64,000 nt of DNA from Siphonodentalium dalli (taxonomy: Eukaryota; Mollusca; Scaphopoda; Gadilida; Siphonodentaliidae). Under the pieces are notes generated by a model. It was not told where the DNA came from. It saw only the letters and a program-made list of their open reading frames with translations, and did no database searches. Positions 23,859 to 35,966 of this stretch are shown piece by piece. Positions within the stretch are counted from its first letter, which is position 1. Each line of letters starts with the position of its first letter. Position numbers and translations under genes: made by a program. The DNA is taken from assembly GCA_032622095.1 (NCBI GenBank), contig CP136062.1:130651282-130715281 (forward strand), written 5' to 3'.

Positions 23859-25665
23859 TGATAAATTCTCATCACATAATGATAAATTCTCATCACATAA
23901 TGATAAAGTATCATCACGTAATGATAAAGTCTCATCATCATAATGATAAAGTCTCATCACATAATGATAAAGTCTCATCATCATAATGATAAAGTATCAT
24001 CACGTAATGTTAAAGTCTCATCATCATACTAATAAAGTCTCATCATCATAATGATAAAGTCTCATCATCATAATGATAAAGTCTCATCATCATAATGATA
24101 AAGTATCATCATGTAATGTTAAAGTCTCATCATGTAATAATAAAGTATCACCATGTCATGGTAAAGTATCATCACGTAATGCTGAAGTCTCATCATCGTA
24201 ATGATAAAGTAGTATCGTCATAATGATAAAGTCCCATCATCATAAAGATAAAGTATCACCATCGTAATGACAGAGTCTCATCATAATGATAAAGTCTCAT
24301 CATCATAATGATAAAGTCTCATCATCATAATGATAAAGTATCATCACGTAATGTTAAAGTCTCATCATCATAATAATAAAGTCTCATCGTCATAATGATA
24401 AAGTCTCATCATCATAATGATAAAGTCTCATCATCATAATGATAAAGTATCATCACGTAATGTTAATTTGTTAAAGTCTCATCATGTAATAATAAAGTAT
24501 CACCATGTCATGGTAAAGTATCATCACGTAATGGTGAAGTCTCATCATCGTAATGATAAAGTAGTATCGTCATAATGATAAAGTCCCATCATCATAAAGA
24601 TAAAGTATCACCATCGCAATGACAGAGTCTCATCATAATGATAAAGTATCATTATGTAGTGGTGAAGTATGATCATCATAATTATAAAGTAGCATGATAT
24701 AGAATTATTATCATATAATGATAAAGTATAATCATGTAATGGTGAAGTCTCATCATATTCATAAAGAATTATCGCGTAATGGTGAAGTCTCATCATATTC
24801 TTAAAGAATCATTACGTAATGATAAAGTTTCATTATCAAAATGATAAAGTCTCAACATCATAATGATAAAGTCTCATCATCACAATGATAGAGTCTCATC
24901 ATGTAATGAGTCTCATCACGTAATTATAAAGTCTCATCGTGCAATTGAAGTCTCATCATAATGGTAAAGTCTCATCATCGTAATGATAAATTATCATCAT
25001 CACAATGATAAATTATCATCACTTAATGGTGATGTCTCTTATAATGATAAAGTCGCATCATCATAATAATAAAGTATCACCATGTATTGATAAAGTGTCA
25101 TCACATAATGATAAATTATCACCACATAATGATAAAGTGTCATCACTTAACGGTGAATTATCATCATAATGATAAAGTATCATCATCATAGTGATAAAGT
25201 CTCATCATCATAATAATAAAGTCTCATCATCATAATTATAAAGTATCATCATCATAATAAAGTCTCATCACGTAATGATAAAGTCGCATCACGTAATGAT
25301 AAGGTATCATCATAATGATACAGTGTCATCATGCAATGGTGAAGTCTCATCATAATGATAAAGAATTATCGCATAATGGTGAAGTCTCATCATCATATTC
25401 ATAAGGAATCATTACGTAATGATAAAGTCTCATTATCAAAATGATAAAGTCTCAACATAATGGTAAAGTCTAATCATCATAATGATACAGTATCATGATG
25501 TGGTGATAAAGTCTCATCACGTAATGATAAAGTTTCATCATCATAATGATAAAGTGTCATCACATAATGATAAAGTGTCATCACGTCATGATAAAGTATC
25601 GTGATCATAATGATAAAGTATCATCACATAATGATAAAGTCTCATCATCATAATGATAAAGTATC
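23859..25665 (+). repeat. ATGATAAAGT satellite, about 1.8 kb
   Basis: About 85 units of 19-24 bp around the consensus CATAATGATAAAGTCTCATC, with variants GTATCATCACG, GGTGAAGTC and GACAGAGTC. A higher-order period of 352 bp is visible: the block with GTAATAATAAAGTATCACC at about 24135 recurs in order at about 24487, followed by the same series of variants. Frames inside (for example 24608-24796) are repeat shadows. A few stray units lie at 25801-25837. Confidence 0.95.
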
Positions 25666-26116
25666 CTCAACATAATAGAGATATTCCGCTTGTAGCGTTT
25701 GTACGGAGTGTAAGTCTGTCACTAACAGACAACAAACGTGAGAAAATAACGTGACAGGTGACGTTGGAGTTACAATCACCCGCACACGCACAATGCCTCC
25801 AATGATAAAGTTTCATCTCGTAATGATAAAGTGTCATCGTGCCAAGGCATTCGCACATAAGGCAGCTATGGCGTTCCATGCATAGTGTGGCCGTTTTCTT
25901 TTCTGACCGTTTTTTATTTTTTATTTTCGGTAATATGAGTGGGCAAAGTGCATATGTACTCACGTATCACTTTGGTGCACTGAAATATGAGAAAAATTTG
26001 TCTTCAACAGTTCGTCGAATAATGTGGGTAAACATCAACATTGTGTCCGATAAAGTACGTTAAACATATATTTCGTTACTTGTTACCTGCGGCATACTAC
26101 ACAATCAATAAAAATA
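25666..26116. other. No recognised gene
   Basis: Frames at 25667-25963 (minus) and 25839-26063 (plus) overlap each other and lack recognisable motifs. Two satellite units are embedded at 25801-25837. Confidence 0.4.
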
Positions 26117-26246
26117 GACAAATGCTGGACGAAAGGTGCAACATGTCCTCGCGAAAATACGCACATAATCGACCTATAATGTGACAAATGCTGGACGAAA
26201 GGTGCAACATGTCCTCGCGAAAATACGCACATAATCGACCTATAAT
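26117..26246 (+). repeat. 66-bp tandem duplication
   Basis: Two copies starting GACAAATGCTGGACGAAAGG at 26117 and 26183, identical by eye until the end. Each ends with the motif GCACATAATCGACCTATAAT, which is related to the inverted element just downstream. Confidence 0.9.
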
Positions 26247-26402
26247 ATGAAATAGGTACATAATGTGATTATTTTTATTCTAAAATAAGCAGGTAATGGA
26301 CTCATACCAGTTATTTCGTTTTATGGCGCGGGCCACAGTGAAAACACATCTTAAAGAGAAAACACATGAAAAGTCATGAGTTGGCTTACTTTTTTTTATT
26401 GT

Positions 26403-26550
26403 CCGCACATAATCTGCCTAGAATCGTCTAATTATGAGTCGATAATTTGACTAATACGCTAAAATTTTCAGCACATTATCGACTCAAATGAGGCGATTCT
26501 AAGCAGGTTATCTGCCTAAAATAAGTTTACTCTAAGCGGATAATGTGCGG
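26403..26550. mobile_element. Inverted-repeat element, 148 bp
   Basis: The outer inverted ends are CCGCACATAATCTGC / GCGGATAATGTGCGG. A longer inner inverted pair (26410-26446 with 26475-26513) carries CTAGAATCGTCT / AGGCGATTCTAAG. It shares the GCACATAATCGAC word with the tandem duplication upstream, suggesting one family. No clear target duplication. Confidence 0.65.
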
Positions 26551-26770
26551 TTTTTTAGGAGAACAGGCTGGTAGTTTTATTGACAATGTGTAGTTGATGT
26601 AACTATATTGAGCTAGGATGTGAAGGACACAGTAAAATACACACGGCTAGCAGTTTACTACTAGAACCTGTACAGCGATATCTACGCAATTCAATCAAGT
26701 GGCGAATAAACTAGCACAAGGCTGGTGTCTTAATTAATTTTGTATCAAATAGCAAACAACATAATAAATA

Positions 26771-27250
26771 TCTATACAAATAAAACTCAATTATGTTTGT
26801 TTGTTTGTCCACTTTTTTTGGCGACCAAACGGCTGGACCGTCGGAGCTGAACATTTTACATCCGGGGAATCATATAAGATATGTCCCGTTGACCTCAGAT
26901 CTTTAAAAGAGAAATTATAATTTAACTAAATATTGAATCATATACCCAATATGGTCGGTGACAATTGAACACGGGGATAAATTGACCCGTAGTGTGTCGT
27001 GAGGTAGATGTCGTTGACCTCAGACGATTTAAAGTGGCAAATATGAGCAATAAAGATCGTTCCTTATCAACTTAGAAGATATGTAGGAAAATTGGAACAG
27101 ATGGGTCACCTGACCAGGGGGTTGTCATTGGATAGGCGTATTTGGCTTCAGATGACTTAAATGGGGATTTATACATCTATGATCAACAAAGAGCGTTTAT
27201 TATCACCCAAACGATATGTGGTGAAATTGGTGCTCAAAGGTAAAATGACG
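26771..27250 (+). mobile_element. Second Helitron-like tandem element, copy 2
   Basis: It begins TCTATACAAATAAAACTCAA after A26770, followed by GTTTGTTTGTTTG. The CGGAGCTGA, CCCGTTGACCTCAG, AAAGATCGTTCC and ATATGTAGGAAAATTG blocks follow in the same order as at 5101-5760. The 3' boundary is not clear. No protein. Confidence 0.6.
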
Positions 27251-27680
27251 CTTAATTAAAACAGACTGGGCGACCATTTGGTCTTCAAGTCGGGGCTACT
27301 CACCAAGTGAGAGAATAAGCTGCTATCAGCACATCTTTGATGCATATATGCATATGTACTGGTGCACGTAATCTATGGATGCTGAACCTTATTTAACAAG
27401 TTTAATTAATGAGCATTTTGTAAATTTCTGAGATGTCTGGTGCTTTTCATTGAGATTACATGATTTGCATTTCGACTGGATGGCTATTTAAAATATTTCA
27501 CACACTTTGTCTGCCTTATCCTGCTACTTTAACCGATTTTAACAAACTTTGTGTGGGTCCCCAATTACCTTGGAAAAAAACTTGCGTTGAGCGGGTGTCC
27601 GAGATCGGCCAGGAAATAACTTGCGTTCCCGGGGTTGTGGGTCCCAATAATTAAAAAACTGCGATTTCGTGTCGAATTAC
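27251..27680. other. No recognised gene
   Basis: A 64-codon plus frame (27460-27654) without motifs; nothing else. Confidence 0.4.
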
Positions 27681-27689
27681 TTTGGGGAG

Positions 27690-29310
27690 TTCCCTGGGCG
27701 ACTAGATGCCATACACCAAACATAGATACTACTTCTCAACTTTGAACTCCGCGCGACGAATAGAGGATCTACCGCGAACAGGTGATTTAGTATGGTCGTG
27801 GTACGCAAAAAAGGGGGTTGACCCAAAATAAATTGGTAAAGAAGCGATTTTGGTGTCATTCAACGCGGGAGAATCTCTGGTACAACATATCCAAAATCCG
27901 CTAAAATACGCTTTGGGGAAAATCCAGGATCCAAGATGGCGTCCAACATGGCCGCCGTTAGTCAAAAGAGACTCTGACTGAGATTAATTCGATTATAGTG
28001 AGAACAAACGTTGTCATATGTAAACAAATGTAAACATTTTTGCGAATGTAAAATATTATGCCACCTGTTTATGGCAAAAATGAATCCCCTCGTCCCAGAT
28101 GGCCGCCAAAATGGCGGCCTAAACTCGAAAATTTGAAGTTTTTGCCTAATATCTTAAAGATCAGTTCCTGTTGTTTGATAATGGTTCAGACTGGCGACTT
28201 TGATTAGTCTTATTCGTGTTAATTCAGCATTGTAGCAATGAAAGATACCACAAATGGAGTCCCAGACTCATCCACAACCTCAACAATTCGATCTTACAGA
28301 ACGCGGTATAAAATTTTACAAAAATCGCCATTGGGATTCCAGTCATATATCAACAAGAAATGGACAGAACTGTACAATGTAAATTGGGCATACCATCACC
28401 TATGAACACTCCAATTCAATGAAACCCAAATTGGCGCTTTGTCTAAAAATGGCTGCCAAAATGGCAGTCAAAATATGGAAAATGACGGATATTGCTCAGA
28501 GTGTCATTCAATCGATTATAAGTAGCTGTTGATGAATACAATTGACTAAATAAATACGAATGTATGCCTCTTTATGATGCCATTATGCTAGCTCTATGGA
28601 AAATCTTCAAAATCCGTACCCAAAGTGGCTGCCAAAATGGCAACACGAGGTGAAAAATACTATTTTCTATCACTTCTTTTTTCACATATTGCTCTCTGAA
28701 CTGGGGAACAATGGGTATACTCTTTCAATGGTCAATGCGGTATGAAATTTAACCAACATCTACTTTGGGGTTCTGGTCACATTTGATATTTAGGGATGAG
28801 CAGATCTTGTCTACCAAATAATTGAGCGTTTCTTTTATTTGTGAACATTCCATCTCAAATGGACCAAAATAAATAATAAATTTATCTAATATGGCTTCCA
28901 AAACGAAAATGGTAGACTCTGCTCAGCTTGTCATATAATGGAAGTTTGACTGGTGGATGCAGTTGATAGTTGGCTAATCTATGTGCCTTATTTACATAAA
29001 AACTATATATTTTCAATCTTTTGGTGGCTTCCCGCGGGTTGGCAAATATTAACAATTCGGACTCGGCCATCATTTCCTACACTTACGGTACACGGTCTCG
29101 ATAGTCGCAAAAGGGTTTGATCCAGAATAAGTAAGCAGACAGCGATTTTGACTTCAGAATACCCTATCGGATATCGGATAAAATCAGCTTTTGGAAAACC
29201 TTACGATCCGAGATGTCATCCAATATGCCCCAGACAATATCTCTTATTGAATACAGTATTGTGTTAATCTGGAAGATGTATGAAAAATCATATTCTCCAA
29301 CCTCTTAAGA
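27690..29310 (+). repeat. Long modular repeat with AAATGGCNGCC motifs, copy 1
   Basis: Colinear with parts of about 58970-60120: the ATGGCCGCC blocks, the TTCGATYTTACAGAACGCGG block, and the CATATTTCAACAAGAAATG and TGGCTGCCAAAATGGCAG blocks. The core word, one form of which is AAAATGGCTGCCAAAATGGC, occurs near 27.94, 28.10, 28.45, 28.63 and 28.89 kb, each followed by a related AAAATGACGGATATTGCTC-like tail. A third, inverted copy is at 31590-31920. No open frame persists, so it is a dispersed repeat of unknown class. Confidence 0.8.
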
Positions 29311-29955
29311 AGGTTACCAAAACAGGAACGTGTCCGAAATATAGCTAGGTTGAGATACACTGAAAAAAACTCTTTAGTTGGACGGTTTCCATAGAAAGTA
29401 AAACATTATGACTATAAATTTTCGCTAAACGGATTGTGAACGCACATTTTCGACATCATTGTTAATGCTAGCTGGAACTAAATGTAGCCCATGGATTCCC
29501 CATTTCGACATGTACGAAAAGTGGTTTTACTCTTATCTCTTCTCAGATATCTGCTCTCCGGTGAATGGTGATGTCTTATGTCCTAGAAAATACTTGTGCC
29601 AAATACATGTATGTATGAGGAAACTATCCTCATACATTGTTTACACATCGAATCAGTAAGTCTGTGGAGGTCTTCTTGTGTAAGCGTGAATTTCAAAACT
29701 CGAAACCGTCGTTACAAACAGTAAAAGTTCATAGGAAATGACGTTGGATGTATGTCTACAGTACGTCGTCTGCAGGAGAAAGTGTTCATGTCAATAATTT
29801 ACACATATTTGGTGCTCTGATCAGCATGGATGAAAGCCTTATGTGGCAGTTTGATTGTCTACCATCCAGAAAATTACATGTTCATTGTTCACATTTCTTT
29901 GACAAACATGTTGTTGATCACCATGTTCATGTGGCATTTCTATCCAATGACAACC
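29311..29955. other. No recognised gene
   Basis: Frames at 29459-29659 and overlapping frames from 29748 and 29830 run into the TTAA element at 29960. The 29830 frame has a hydrophobic run (MFIVHISLTNMLLITMFMW), but its end is set by the transposon, so I do not call it. Confidence 0.4.
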
Positions 29956-30457
29956 TTAAAGGCACGTGCGGCCTTAATTGTCGAAAATATTCATATTTGT
30001 TCCAAACACCGTAAACAGAAAAACATAAAAACGCATACGGTTCCGTTCATATATACCATGACCATCGCGTAAACAGCATGTTATCATAAAGACCTACTAT
30101 ATTTTACCTAAGCAAGAGCCTGATTGTGTAACAGAAGACAGCACAATGCTACTGGCTAATCACACACAAATGGCATAAACGCTCTTTATTAGTACCATAT
30201 CAGGTATTCACCCACAAAGAACGCTCTTTATGTTTACCATCATAATATAAACAAACACCAGAAAAGTAACTTTTTATGCTGTTGTTTACATAACAATGGT
30301 CAAACATATGACCATAACATACTGTTTATGCGATATTTCTTATTTGTATACGGACAAAGTCTATCTACATTTTGATGTTCTTTCTGTTTGTGGCGGTTTT
30401 TGACGGGTGGATATATTTTCACAGGATACCCACCACCAAGGCCGCACGTGCCTTTAA
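29956..30457. mobile_element. TTAA-flanked non-autonomous DNA transposon, copy 2
   Basis: The element proper is 29960-30453 (494 bp). Its 14-bp ends are perfect: AGGCACGTGCGGCC on the left and GGCCGCACGTGCCT on the right, with TTAA at 29956-29959 and 30454-30457. The body matches 9479-9967 throughout. The perfect ends suggest that this copy is younger than copy 1. Confidence 0.9.
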
Positions 30458-31589
30458 AATACCAGTTCATCAAGCTAAATGGTTGATAATTTTACGCCTA
30501 CGGGTAGAGGAATAGTAATAACGCACTGGATATGCAGAAACGTCTACATAGAAGTACAGTGAATAGTCTAAATTTTGCATTTGAACGATGGTGCCAATAT
30601 ATATCATTGATACCTGTCTCCATGTCCGCCTTTTTACAACAGAAGTGGGAAGCAGATAGAGCTTGTAACAACGGCGTGTTATCTCAGGACATTCATGCTA
30701 CATGTACATCAAACTAAGTAAAGTGAACACATCCATGGAAGAATAACAGATGCCTAAAAGCGCCAAAACTACAACATATGTTATAGTCAATAGTTGGCAA
30801 TGATGACGTTTTTCAAGTATAATTCATTGTTGCAATGGGATCAAAAATTAAATGTTCTGAACATATGGAGGCTATTATCCATAACATATAAATAATAGTC
30901 TAAAATCGATCGGAATACTCAATGCACTCAGATCCAGCTTGGCGTACATTGTGTCTACATATCATTGATGAAATTCACTAAATGTGTAGTAGAAATCGAT
31001 GCGTATATATATTTACTAGAATGTTTCTATCTACATGTATATGTCATCAGTCGCATGACACGGAATTGTCACATGGAGTGTGAAGGGTATACAATGTACG
31101 TGTGGAATTTTCATTTTCCTCTTGATATTGAAGAAAATAATTTTACTTTGAAACTACCTAGCTCCGGTAACAAACTTGTCCACACATTAAGTAAACCCCA
31201 GATTATTCGCTCTTCCTTCTTGTACTTTCCAGCTTCGCCATCACTGGGTGACCCATTATAGCCTAATGCTTCCGGACTAGTCCACCGATGCCCATATATT
31301 TGCTGGAAACGTTCCGAATAGTCGTTATAAGTAGAAATATTGACACTGTGTTTGCAGATATTCCAGATTCGAGAGCAATTTAATTTCTTTCTAATTAATT
31401 TCCAGATAATCCCTTGTAATAAGTGGACATGATGTTGAATCCTGCAATAGATACTGCTTCGTTGGAACATTACGCGCTGAAATGATTGTGGTAGTAGATA
31501 TTATTGGCAACATGTATAACGAGTCTGGCATCGTTAGCTCACAACCGAAGTGTTGTTTCGGCTTTCCTCCGAGCAGAACTTAAATTTCG
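30458..31589. other. Two small frames without recognised identity
   Basis: A minus frame 31111-31470 (119 codons; RFQQIYGHRWTSPEALGYNG, then a charged KYKKEERIIWGLLNVW stretch) is the most protein-like item. It could be an exon, but I recognise no family. The plus frame 30965-31261 overlaps it and is its likely shadow. The rest shows nothing. Confidence 0.35.
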
Positions 31590-31920
31590 ACAATTTTCGG
31601 TGGCCATTTTGGTAGCCATCTTAGAATTTTGAATCGTGATTGGCTACTCATACCCACAAAAACATACTGATTTCAATCAATGATGTATATCGGTGCAGAA
31701 TTGGCGTTTTGTCATGTGTGTTTTCGTGAATAACTACCTATTTGCGATTTTCATTCTTATTGGCGGTCATGTTGGACGCCATCTTTAATTCTGAATTTTC
31801 CCCAAAGCGGATTTTAGCGGATTTTGGATGTGTTATACACGAGATTCTCCCGCGTCGAATGACACCAAACCCGCTTCTTTACCAATTTCTTCTGGGTCTA
31901 ACCCTCTGACGACCATACTA
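31590..31920 (-). repeat. AAATGGCNGCC repeat, inverted partial copy
   Basis: The minus strand matches about 27790-27960: AGTATGGTCGT, AATTGGTAAAGAAGCG, TGGTGTCATTC, CGGGAGAATCTC, ATCCAAAATCCGCTAAAAT and AAGATGGCGTCCAACATG occur in the same order. It extends upstream with another pair of ATGGC motifs near 31600. Confidence 0.85.
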
Positions 31921-32134
31921 ATTTCGAGTATTATAGTCTAATAACAACTATGTGTGTTACTTCTCTTCTATGTCAATGGGTGGAAAGCGTCTGTGACGAA
32001 AACAAATCATGGCCAATTGTTTTTGTCGGGAGAGCAAAATAGCCAATCAGCAGAGCCATGCCGAAATTAATTTACACACGGGGGTCGTGCGCATGTGCAC
32101 AAAAATATACTCTTTTTGACAACTGTCGACTAAT

Positions 32135-32879
32135 TTACAATACCTTACTGGTATTTAAATTCGCGCAGTACTATTTTTCGCGCAGCCATTGGTGCGCGAA
32201 TTTAAAACTGAGCGAAAAATAGTACGACTCGTTGAGTTTATAACGAACCAAGGGAAAAGCAGATGGATATGTTGATGAATAACATACATTACAGTAGGCT
32301 TGACTGAATATATAGGTAACTAGACCTGCTTACATAGGGTTATATATTACATAATTATGTAAAGCAACAAATTATGGTAACATTGTCGGTGTTGCAATAT
32401 TTGTAAGAAATATACATATTCCAGGTAAGGCAGAAGGTGCCCGAAAGTACGCCCCTGTTATCAACAATGCATGGAGTGACATCATGACCAACATACTTAA
32501 TTATTTATGCCAACATAACCCACAGCCTAGTGTTGAATTTTTTTGAAGTCAGCTGCCTATAGTATGTGGTTGTGGTTTCACTTTTCTCGAGTTGATTCAG
32601 ATAATGTATATAACTAATTCAATAGAATATCACCCAGACACATATCCACACAACGCATTGATGATGCAGCCATGTTTTTACATGTACGGTGTAAATCCGT
32701 CGTTATGTATCTTCAGGAACGATTAAGAACTGAAACTCTTATCAGATCCAAAACTTTTAGGAAAATATTATTGTCAGTTTTGAATTCGCGCAGCTAGGTG
32801 CGCGAATTCAAAGTGCGCGAATTCAAAATTGAGCGAAATGTAGTACTGCGCGAATTTAAATACGAGTAAGGTAGTGTAA
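32135..32879. mobile_element. 745-bp DNA element with GCGCGAATT repeats at both ends
   Basis: The left end TTACAATACCTTACTGGTAT and the right end TTACACTACCTTACTCGTAT (read inward) match at 18 of 20 bases, and the match continues with TTAAATTCGCGCAGTACTA. Subterminal palindromes TGAATTCGCGCA / TGCGCGAATTCA are repeated at both ends (three times near the right). The inside (32250-32770) has no gene. No clear target duplication. Confidence 0.75.
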
Positions 32880-32880
32880 T

Positions 32881-33230
32881 GTGTATAGGAGTGCCAAGAA
32901 ATGTCAAATAGGCGATATGGACATTTTAATGCTTTATTTCAGAAAATTACATCCATTCAATGACAACAGAGAAACACTGTTCAATGTTCCCACGCCCACG
33001 TCCCACGTCCCACTAAGGAATGGAGGCGGTGTGGGATCGTACGCCTTCTCCAAAATAGTTAAACATGCCATGATCAAATTTCTATCGAAATATAATTCAT
33101 CCTACCTTAGAAAGAAAATTGGTAATCCCGAACGACCGTAAGCGAGAGAATTAACGCAATCATTTCAGAATTGAGTCAGTTCAGTGAGTGATGATATCGA
33201 TCATAAAGCTAAATAACGTCCACTGGAGAC
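32881..33230 (+). other. 86-codon frame of unknown nature, then unique sequence
   Basis: The frame 32881-33141 starts right at the transposon edge and reads through a plausible internal stretch (HPFNDNRETLFNVPTP, SYAFSKIVKHAMIKFLSKY). No family is recognised. Chance or an old exon are both possible. Confidence 0.3.
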
Positions 33231-33299
33231 CGTTTACACGGTTAATGGTTCTCAGTGTTCGGTCGAGAAGAATGGCGACTGATTTCTCGAGATCATAAA

Positions 33300-33720
33300 T
33301 ATGACGGTAGTAAACTCAATATAGTCTGGTTTGTCGCCATATTCATATTCACTGAAACGGGCTCCAGATATACCATGGTACCGAAGTTCGGCTGTATTTG
33401 ATTGTACGTGGTTGTGCTATCGCAAATCAAGCACAGGTGATTCAGACAACGGTGGATTCCAGTAGAGTATTAATCTTACCTATACGACTGAAGAAGTCGC
33501 TCTCACCAAAAAGTGGGAATGGGTTCCGGTTCCGGTCTGTCTCCATATTCACGACAAGGGGCTCCAGATATACCATGCATGATATAGACATGTAAGCTGC
33601 CCTTTTGTGCTATAGCAAATAGAGTAAAGATTATTCAGAAACCAGTGGATCCCAGGGTGATATCCATCTTATTGAAACTGAAGATGTCTACTGGTCTATA
33701 TATCGCTCTCACCAAAATAA
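33300..33720 (+). repeat. Direct repeat of about 200 bp, two diverged units
   Basis: GGGCTCCAGATATACCATG occurs near 33358 and 33559. The flanking blocks are in the same order: a CCATATTCA block, TGTGCTATCGCAAAT / TGTGCTATAGCAAAT, GATTCAGA / TTATTCAGA, GGATTCCAG / GGATCCCAG, then CGCTCTCACCAAAA. No coding potential. Confidence 0.75.
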
Positions 33721-34570
33721 ATATGGGAATGTGTACATAGCCTTCCATAATGTGGAGAAGGGTAACAGCTTTCGGTCAAAATTGGGAATGGGAAAGTATG
33801 TTTCTAACAGTCTCGCCAATTTGAACTTTTACGTTCTCTGCTTTAACTGAATTCTTACTATATTCTCATAACCATTTTGATAATTTTATAACATTGATAT
33901 TACAATACTTTTCCTCAGTTTTAGATCTATTCGATTTTGATTAATTTTTTATTCATTATGAGTAATATGAAAAATTAAACTATCAATATGATATGCGACA
34001 TGATCCGAGCCTTCTTCGCCAAAACCGAAACATACAGGTGAAATTAAAAGAGAGGCCCAGACTTATAACTGCGACAATACTGCATATATGTACGGTACCG
34101 AGAATTTCATATATGTATATAAATAATTATATATTAATGTAATGTATACTCATGTAATTGAGGTGTATTGCAATAAATGCTTTGTATCTTGTTTTATAAT
34201 ATCGGTATGCTCGATAGCCGATATATTAGCGCGTTCGACGTGTAATGTTGTCAAACAAAGCATCCCGAATTCGCGCCCACCAGATGACTATACATGTACT
34301 ATGTTTCACACATCAGTGGCCTGGTCGGATTGTATAGATAGAATGATATAGGTAGATTTATGTATAGTTGTTCAAATCTCGCGCCAAGCAACTTCAAGGT
34401 CACTCGTACTGTGACGGCTTCGACGTGAAATAGTTACCTGGTGTGTTGGGCATGCGCAGGTTCGTGTGGTTCAACCTTATACTAAATCATGCAAACTATC
34501 TGTATAATGATACACCCTCAGTTGTAACGCCTGCTGCGACATGCATACCGTGATTATTCTCGGGAAGAGC
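33721..34570. other. No recognised feature
   Basis: AT-rich unique sequence with one 69-codon plus frame (34142-34351) that lacks motifs. Confidence 0.4.
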
Positions 34571-34672
34571 TTTCCGATGAATGGCAACAAGCCATATTTC
34601 CGACTAAATCCTGAAAAAGTTACCCATAATTCTGCTGTGGTTAAGGAGTCGATTATTTAGGGCATTACTGCA
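34571..34672. mobile_element. Truncated inverted copy of the 19.9-kb MITE
   Basis: It matches the minus strand of the element at 19878-20036 from TTTCCGATGAATGGCAACAA through CTGTGGTTAAGGAGTCGATT to the terminal GGCATTACTG. One arm is missing. Confidence 0.8.
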
Positions 34673-35966
34673 GCTTACTCTCGTCTCCGTTTCCAACCGA
34701 TATATCGTACATGTACCTCCAAATCTCCGATAAGATACAGCAACAATTTTATGTCAACTATACTCTGTCTCAATAGTTTATGTCTTATAATATGCATCTG
34801 TATGTATTGACTTTGTGTTGGAATAAATGTTTAAACAAAACAATTAAATTATTTTCCTAGCCTGATCAAGCATGACGAAAAGTCTGTTTTTTTTTGTTAG
34901 TCATTCAACAATATGTGGGTCAATCATGGGAGTTATCGGACACCGCTGACTTGGGTGTTCGGGGTCGTTCAGAGGTCGAAGACATAGTTTGTGCTCCGTG
35001 CTGGCTCACAGATCGCCGCTAATCCAACACGCGGTCATCTCGAGCAACTCGTGACGAATTGAGAAGAGGCCGATATTGAATCAAAACATCGGGCTGGTCA
35101 CCGTGTGTCCCAATTTCACGATCATTGATACTGACCTAGAGTATATCTTGACGCTGACCTGAATATAGATTGCTATCGTTACTGATTTTCTTCATCTCGT
35201 AATTCTCCTGGATAAATTATGTGTTTCGAACATATATAGGCTACTGCGTGTGATGCGTATTACCGTTGATGCATTCAGTGTTCCGTCCAGCAATATCCAC
35301 AGTTTTTGTCACTCAATTTACGCCACATGTACATGTAAATTGTTTGTCTCGAGATAAATACGAATCGCACCTAACATACAGGATCCCTACAAATGTCCAT
35401 CGCGAAAAGCCAAATTTATGCATTATTGCCGCTGAGTATCTTTGCTCTGCAGCGCCTTCTGTTCGCCAAATTCATTCCCGGCCATTTTCAGGTTTCGCAG
35501 TCTTCCAGACAACCTCCAGCCCGCCCAAACCTGCCCGTAAAACAACTGTATAAGTGATGCAATTTATCAGATTTCGATCATCGACTCATGAATTGTGTTG
35601 TTACCTTTTCATTACTGAAATACTCAATAGTAATTGTAATTTGTAATAAAAGTAATGGATGTCGATTTTTGTTGCGTTTCATAGAGTATGGATGCATACA
35701 GTTGGCCTGACATTTGTATATGTGGAACGCAAAATGTGAGATCAACTTGCATCCATATATACACTTATAGAACGCAAGCAAATCAACATCCATTTCTTAA
35801 AAGAAAGGTTTATTGCATATATGAACAGTTGTTCCGCGAATCTTGATTATACATATGAATTTCAACACATATCGGAATGCATTGATCGATGCTTCAACAA
35901 AACCGCGCAAAGAAATGGAAAACTTTGTATCTATAATAGGCATATAACATACTGTGTCATTCGATG
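34673..35966. other. No recognised gene
   Basis: Plus frames of 95 codons (35266-35553) and 69 codons (35821-36030, running into the next MITE) and a minus frame 35578-35793 show no family motif. The 34.9-35.2 kb part is GC-richer than its surroundings but not open. Confidence 0.4.

Noticed and set aside
31111-31470. 119-codon minus frame as a named enzyme
   Set aside because: Protein-like but without a family motif I can point to; listed only as an unknown frame.
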